DNA from: Candidatus Saccharimonadia bacterium
GTDB taxonomy: Bacteria; Patescibacteriota; Saccharimonadia; Saccharimonadales; Saccharimonadaceae
Reading direction: 5' to 3'
Length of the DNA: 6,984 bases
Assembly: GCA_023257145.1 (NCBI GenBank)
Contig: JALRDA010000121.1
Coordinates: 1 to 6,984 of the forward strand
In this document: positions 5,181 through 6,984 of the stretch, piece after piece
Layout of the letters: each line of letters opens with the position of its first letter
Position numbering within the stretch: the stretch's first letter is position 1
Translations under genes and position numbers: made by a program
The notes under the pieces: model-generated
Seen by the model: the letters and a program-made list of their open reading frames with translations, nothing else
Database searches by the model: none
Told to the model about the DNA's origin: nothing

Positions 5181-5848
5181 TGCAACCAGAAAATAATCCA
5201 TCTGAATGGAAAAAACCTGTTGAACAGCCTGCGCAAGCTCCCTACGTTGCTGCCCCTAACCCAATGTCAGTCGATGGCCCTGTCGTGACATTATCTCCGG
5301 AGCCACTCCCGCAGGATGTGGTGCCATTGCAGCCTGAAGTGCCTCTAGCCACAGATACTATTGAGGATGTCCGCGTCGACCAATCGACTGTCGAGCCGGT
5401 GCGTTGGAAAGCGCAAGAATATATCCAGCATGACAAAGGCGCGCTATGGTTTGTCGCATTTGCCGCTGCATTTGTTGCCATGATGGCAATCGCGATCTTT
5501 TTAATTCAATCTGTTACCTTTAATATTCTGGTTCCTGTTATGGCAGTTGCACTGTTTGTGTATGTTAATCGTCCGCCGCGTCTGATCGACTATACGCTTA
5601 GTCGAAAAGGGCTGCACATTAATGACACGTTATACCCTTTCGCTGACTTTAAAGGCTTTGGTGTTATTCATGATGGTAAGGAATTCTCCGTTTTTCTATT
5701 GCCAGTGAAGCGTTTCAAGCCTGGTGTATCAGTTTACTTTCCGGAAGCATCTGGCGAGGCGATTGTTGATATCTTGGGAACGCGCCTGCCAATGCAGGAA
5801 TTGCACTTGGATGTTGTCGACCGTATCGTACGCAAGTTGCGTATTTAG
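5180..5848 (+). CDS. Membrane protein with Pro-rich N-terminus and PH-like C-terminal domain
   Basis: A 222-residue protein of unknown function. Residues 1-75 are rich in Pro, Gln and acidic residues and probably disordered. WKAQEYIQHDKGALWF (76-91) leads into a helical hairpin (about 89-109 and 112-129). Residues 135-222 are soluble and mostly beta, beginning YTLSRKGLHINDTLYPF and ending in an amphipathic helix (DVVDRIVRKL), which resembles the small bacterial PH-like domains attached to membrane hairpins. The likely topology places both termini in the cytosol. It follows uppP by 38 nt but has its own promoter. Start ATG at 5180 without a Shine-Dalgarno site; the mRNA would be leaderless. 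The PH-like call is by pattern only; no function is proposed. Confidence 0.75.
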   Translation: MQPENNPSEWKKPVEQPAQAPYVAAPNPMSVDGPVVTLSPEPLPQDVVPLQPEVPLATDTIEDVRVDQSTVEPVRWKAQEYIQHDKGALWFVAFAAAFVAMMAIAIFLIQSVTFNILVPVMAVALFVYVNRPPRLIDYTLSRKGLHINDTLYPFADFKGFGVIHDGKEFSVFLLPVKRFKPGVSVYFPEASGEAIVDILGTRLPMQELHLDVVDRIVRKLRI

Positions 5849-5861
5849 CATCTGTTACGGC

Positions 5862-5891
5862 TTGCCTCACCCTCTACTTACGTGGTACAAT
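5862..5891 (+). promoter_or_regulatory. Promoter upstream of tRNA-Arg
   Basis: TTGCCT (5862-5867) and TACAAT (5886-5891) are 18 nt apart, with TGG just before the -10 box. Transcription would start near 5898, giving a leader of about 80 nt before the tRNA that RNase P would remove. The leader can form a 6-bp hairpin (GCTGCT 5903-5908 with AGCAGC 5914-5919). Confidence 0.6.
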
Positions 5892-5977
5892 AGCCGATGT
5901 TCGCTGCTTTTCCAGCAGCAAAGCACCTTCTAGTTACAAGCGGCGTTATATACGTAAAGTGTATAGCACCGCAATAT

Positions 5978-6054
5978 GGACCCGTAGCTCAGCTGGATAG
6001 AGCGTTGGCTTGCGGAGCCAAAGGTCGCAAGTTCGAATCTTGCCGGGTTCACCA
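5978..6054 (+). tRNA. trnR: tRNA-Arg(GCG)
   Basis: Acceptor arms GGACCCG (5978-5984) and CGGGTTC (6044-6050) pair with one G-U, followed by discriminator A and encoded CCA (6052-6054). The D-arm begins TAGCTCAGCTGGATAGAGC. The anticodon stem TTGGC/GCCAA encloses TTGCGGA, giving anticodon GCG at 6012-6014, which reads CGC and CGU. Most bacteria read these codons with anticodon ACG converted to ICG by TadA, so a G at this place is notable. 77 nt with CCA. Confidence 0.95.
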
Positions 6055-6095
6055 TAGAAAGAAGACGAGTAATATTGCTCGTCTTTTTTCTATGG
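6052..6095 (+). terminator. Long palindromic terminator that includes the tRNA-Arg CCA end
   Basis: Arms 6052-6069 and 6078-6095 pair over 18 bp with one G-U and an 8-nt loop. The left arm starts with the tRNA's own CCA. The T run at 6084-6089 is within the right arm. It also lies 21 nt past the stop of the convergent gene at 6116-6463 and may terminate both. Confidence 0.8.
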
Positions 6096-6115
6096 TGAAA
6101 GATGATGATGCGGAT

Positions 6116-6463
6116 TTAGACGCGAATGCTTTCGACTGGCATATCGAAAGTGTCGGCTGGATCGATCCATGGTTCATACGAATTTGTCGTTATTCCTAGA
6201 TAAACGACAAAGATAATCGCCAGAATAAAAAGAAGTGATAACACGATGCCTATTGAGCCCAAGACGATACCTGCTATGCTCATTGCGCGTTCTTTTTGGC
6301 CGCGACGAAGCGCTAATATACCCGTAATAATCGCAGGGATACCACTAATAATAAACAGGACGGTGACTGATAGTATCCCCAAAATTAGTGAGGCAATCGC
6401 CAGTCCATTTCCGTTTGCTGGACTGCGAGATGTGAGTGTCTTGTCTTCGAAGTGCTGCGTCAT
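6116..6463 (-). CDS. Small DUF4190-like membrane protein
   Basis: A 115-residue protein of unknown function. A polar N-terminus (1-18) is followed by GLAIASLILGILSVTVLF, a second hydrophobic stretch to about residue 52, the basic turn LRRGQKERA, then MSIAGIVLGSIGIVLSLLF and more helix to about residue 90, and a short polar tail. The repeated G-x-A-I-A-S-L-x-L-G / S-I-A-G-I-V-L-G pattern around a basic turn is typical of DUF4190 domain proteins, small membrane proteins with no established role. The ATG at 6463 is preceded at 7 nt by a -10 box rather than a Shine-Dalgarno site. It converges on tRNA-Arg. Confidence 0.8.
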   Translation of the reverse strand: MTQHFEDKTLTSRSPANGNGLAIASLILGILSVTVLFIISGIPAIITGILALRRGQKERAMSIAGIVLGSIGIVLSLLFILAIIFVVYLGITTNSYEPWIDPADTFDMPVESIRV

Positions 6464-6479
6464 TTACTTTATTCTAGCA
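6463..6479 (-). promoter_or_regulatory. Promoter of the DUF4190-like gene, leaderless placement
   Basis: On the minus strand TGC plus TAGAAT (complement of 6471-6476) forms an extended -10 box. After 7 nt comes the ATG, at the expected transcript start. No convincing -35 box is seen. Confidence 0.62.
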
Positions 6480-6528
6480 GAATCGCTGGGTCGCTAGAAA
6501 ATAAGGTGTAGACGCACGTGAGGAAAAA

Positions 6529-6723
6529 TTATGCACCCCGATGGCTGTTGCGGCCACCTTTCGCTTTGTCTTCACGTGATTGAGCTGCTGCGCCTTTTTT
6601 ACCCTCGGCGCTTGCTCGGGCGGGATTGTTCTTAAAATTGCCACCGCTCTTTTTACCGCCTTCACTCGCGACGCGCTTGCGTGTTTCTTCGTCAGCTGAT
6701 GCTAATCCTCGATTTGATGCCAT
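6529..6723 (-). CDS. KGG-repeat small stress-type protein
   Basis: A 64-residue, highly polar and basic protein with no membrane segment, rich in Lys, Gly, Ala and Ser. Three short repeats are visible: ASEGGKKSGGNF (19-30), ASAEGKKGAAAQ (38-49) and KAKGGRNSHRG (53-63). This is the pattern of the KGG / stress-induced repeat proteins (YciG and con-10 type), which are thought to be disordered and are often made under general stress or in stationary phase. The exact function is unknown. A strong Shine-Dalgarno AGGAGG (near 6729-6734 on the minus strand) supports the ATG at 6723. No good promoter could be picked out upstream. The small size is normal for this group. Confidence 0.85.
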   Translation of the reverse strand: MASNRGLASADEETRKRVASEGGKKSGGNFKNNPARASAEGKKGAAAQSREDKAKGGRNSHRGA

Positions 6724-6837
6724 AATTAACCTCCTCTGCTATTAGTTTACCTGTCAATAATAACGGTTCGTATTAACGACCTCTGTAAAATATCTAACAA
6801 TAGCAGCGAAAGCTTTATTTTGTAATGTAAAATGTCA

Positions 6838-6843
6838 TATACT
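6838..6843 (+). promoter_or_regulatory. -10 box of tRNA-Ser(CGA)
   Basis: TATACT at 6838-6843 would start transcription near 6850, about 6 nt before the tRNA. A TTGTAA at 6820-6825 is only 12 nt away, too close for a -35 box; at 17 nt there is only TTATTT. This is one of two start sites in the window without the TGn extension. Confidence 0.45.
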
Positions 6844-6855
6844 AAACCAAGGTTT

Positions 6856-6945
6856 GGAGAGGTGTCCGAGTGGTTGAAGGTGCCGCTCTCGAAAAGCGGT
6901 GTGGGGTAAAACTCACCGAGAGTTCGAATCTCTTCCTCTCCGCCA
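6856..6945 (+). tRNA. trnS: tRNA-Ser(CGA)
   Basis: Acceptor arms GGAGAGG (6856-6862) and CCTCTCC (6935-6941) are identical to those of tRNA-Ser(UGA), followed by discriminator G and encoded CCA (6943-6945). The anticodon stem CCGCT/AGCGG encloses CTCGAAA, giving anticodon CGA at 6890-6892 (UCG codon). It has a long variable arm and a T-arm with GTTCGAATC. 90 nt including CCA. Confidence 0.96.
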
Positions 6946-6984
6946 TAGAAAAATGACGCTCATTGTGGCGTCATTTTTCTATGG
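6943..6984 (+). terminator. Perfect 17-bp palindromic terminator including the tRNA CCA end
   Basis: Arms 6943-6959 and 6968-6984 are perfectly complementary with an 8-nt loop. The left arm begins with the CCA of tRNA-Ser(CGA) and the right arm holds five T. The symmetry suggests use in both directions, so a convergent gene may lie just past the right edge. The outer part (CCATAGAAA / TTTCTATGG) equals that of the tRNA-Arg terminator. Confidence 0.82.

Noticed and set aside
5897..6199. 100-codon plus-strand frame starting just after the tRNA-Arg promoter
   Set aside because: It runs through the whole tRNA and gives the well-known false peptide GPVAQLDRA...FESC produced by translating tRNA genes. 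The leaderless-like start is taken as chance; the promoter fits the tRNA.
6474..6665. 63-codon minus-strand frame overlapping the KGG gene
   Set aside because: It is out of frame with the well-supported KGG protein and runs into the DUF4190 promoter; no ribosome-binding site.

Overview
The window looks like chromosomal DNA of a small-genome bacterium of the Patescibacteria/CPR, most probably a Saccharibacteria (TM7) relative. This is an inference from content: a tandem set of short two-helix type IV secretion (VirB2/T4SS-type) pilins, a ComF competence protein, compact spacing, several promoters placed so that mRNA would begin at the start codon, and tRNA genes scattered singly between protein genes. 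All twelve protein genes end in TAA or TAG and none needs an in-frame TGA, so the SR1/Gracilibacteria code (UGA = Gly) is not supported. No transposase, phage gene or CRISPR array is visible.

Layout. Positions 1-1886 (+) hold five consecutive pilin-like genes. The first is cut by the left edge. Genes 1-4 are packed like an operon (overlap of 1 nt, abutting, gap of 15 nt). Gene 5 has its own promoter and a strong terminator. Positions 1940-2165 are a gene-free stretch with several possible hairpins and a long palindromic terminator. Next come an Hsp20 small heat-shock protein (-) and comF (+), read divergently from overlapping promoters. tRNA-Ser(UGA) (+) converges on a sixth pilin (-), which is very close in sequence to pilin 5. 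Divergent from that pilin is tRNA-Ser(GCU) (+), followed by uppP (undecaprenyl-diphosphatase), a membrane protein with a cytosolic PH-like tail, and tRNA-Arg(GCG). The right end has a DUF4190-like membrane protein (-), a KGG-repeat small stress protein (-) and tRNA-Ser(CGA) (+), whose terminator palindrome ends exactly at the last base.

How the genes fit together. The pilins would supply subunits for a T4SS-like or pilus-like surface apparatus, whose ATPases and channel proteins must lie outside the window. ComF would serve DNA uptake and UppP the lipid carrier cycle for the cell wall. Hsp20 and the KGG protein are stress proteins.

The most notable patterns are: (i) six pilin paralogues with graded divergence and one dispersed near-copy; (ii) two classes of translation start, leaderless (uppP, PH-like protein, DUF4190 protein) and Shine-Dalgarno-led (most pilins, Hsp20, KGG protein); (iii) extended -10 promoters at nine of eleven start sites; (iv) very long, nearly perfect terminator palindromes, which in the tRNA genes include part or all of the encoded CCA end.
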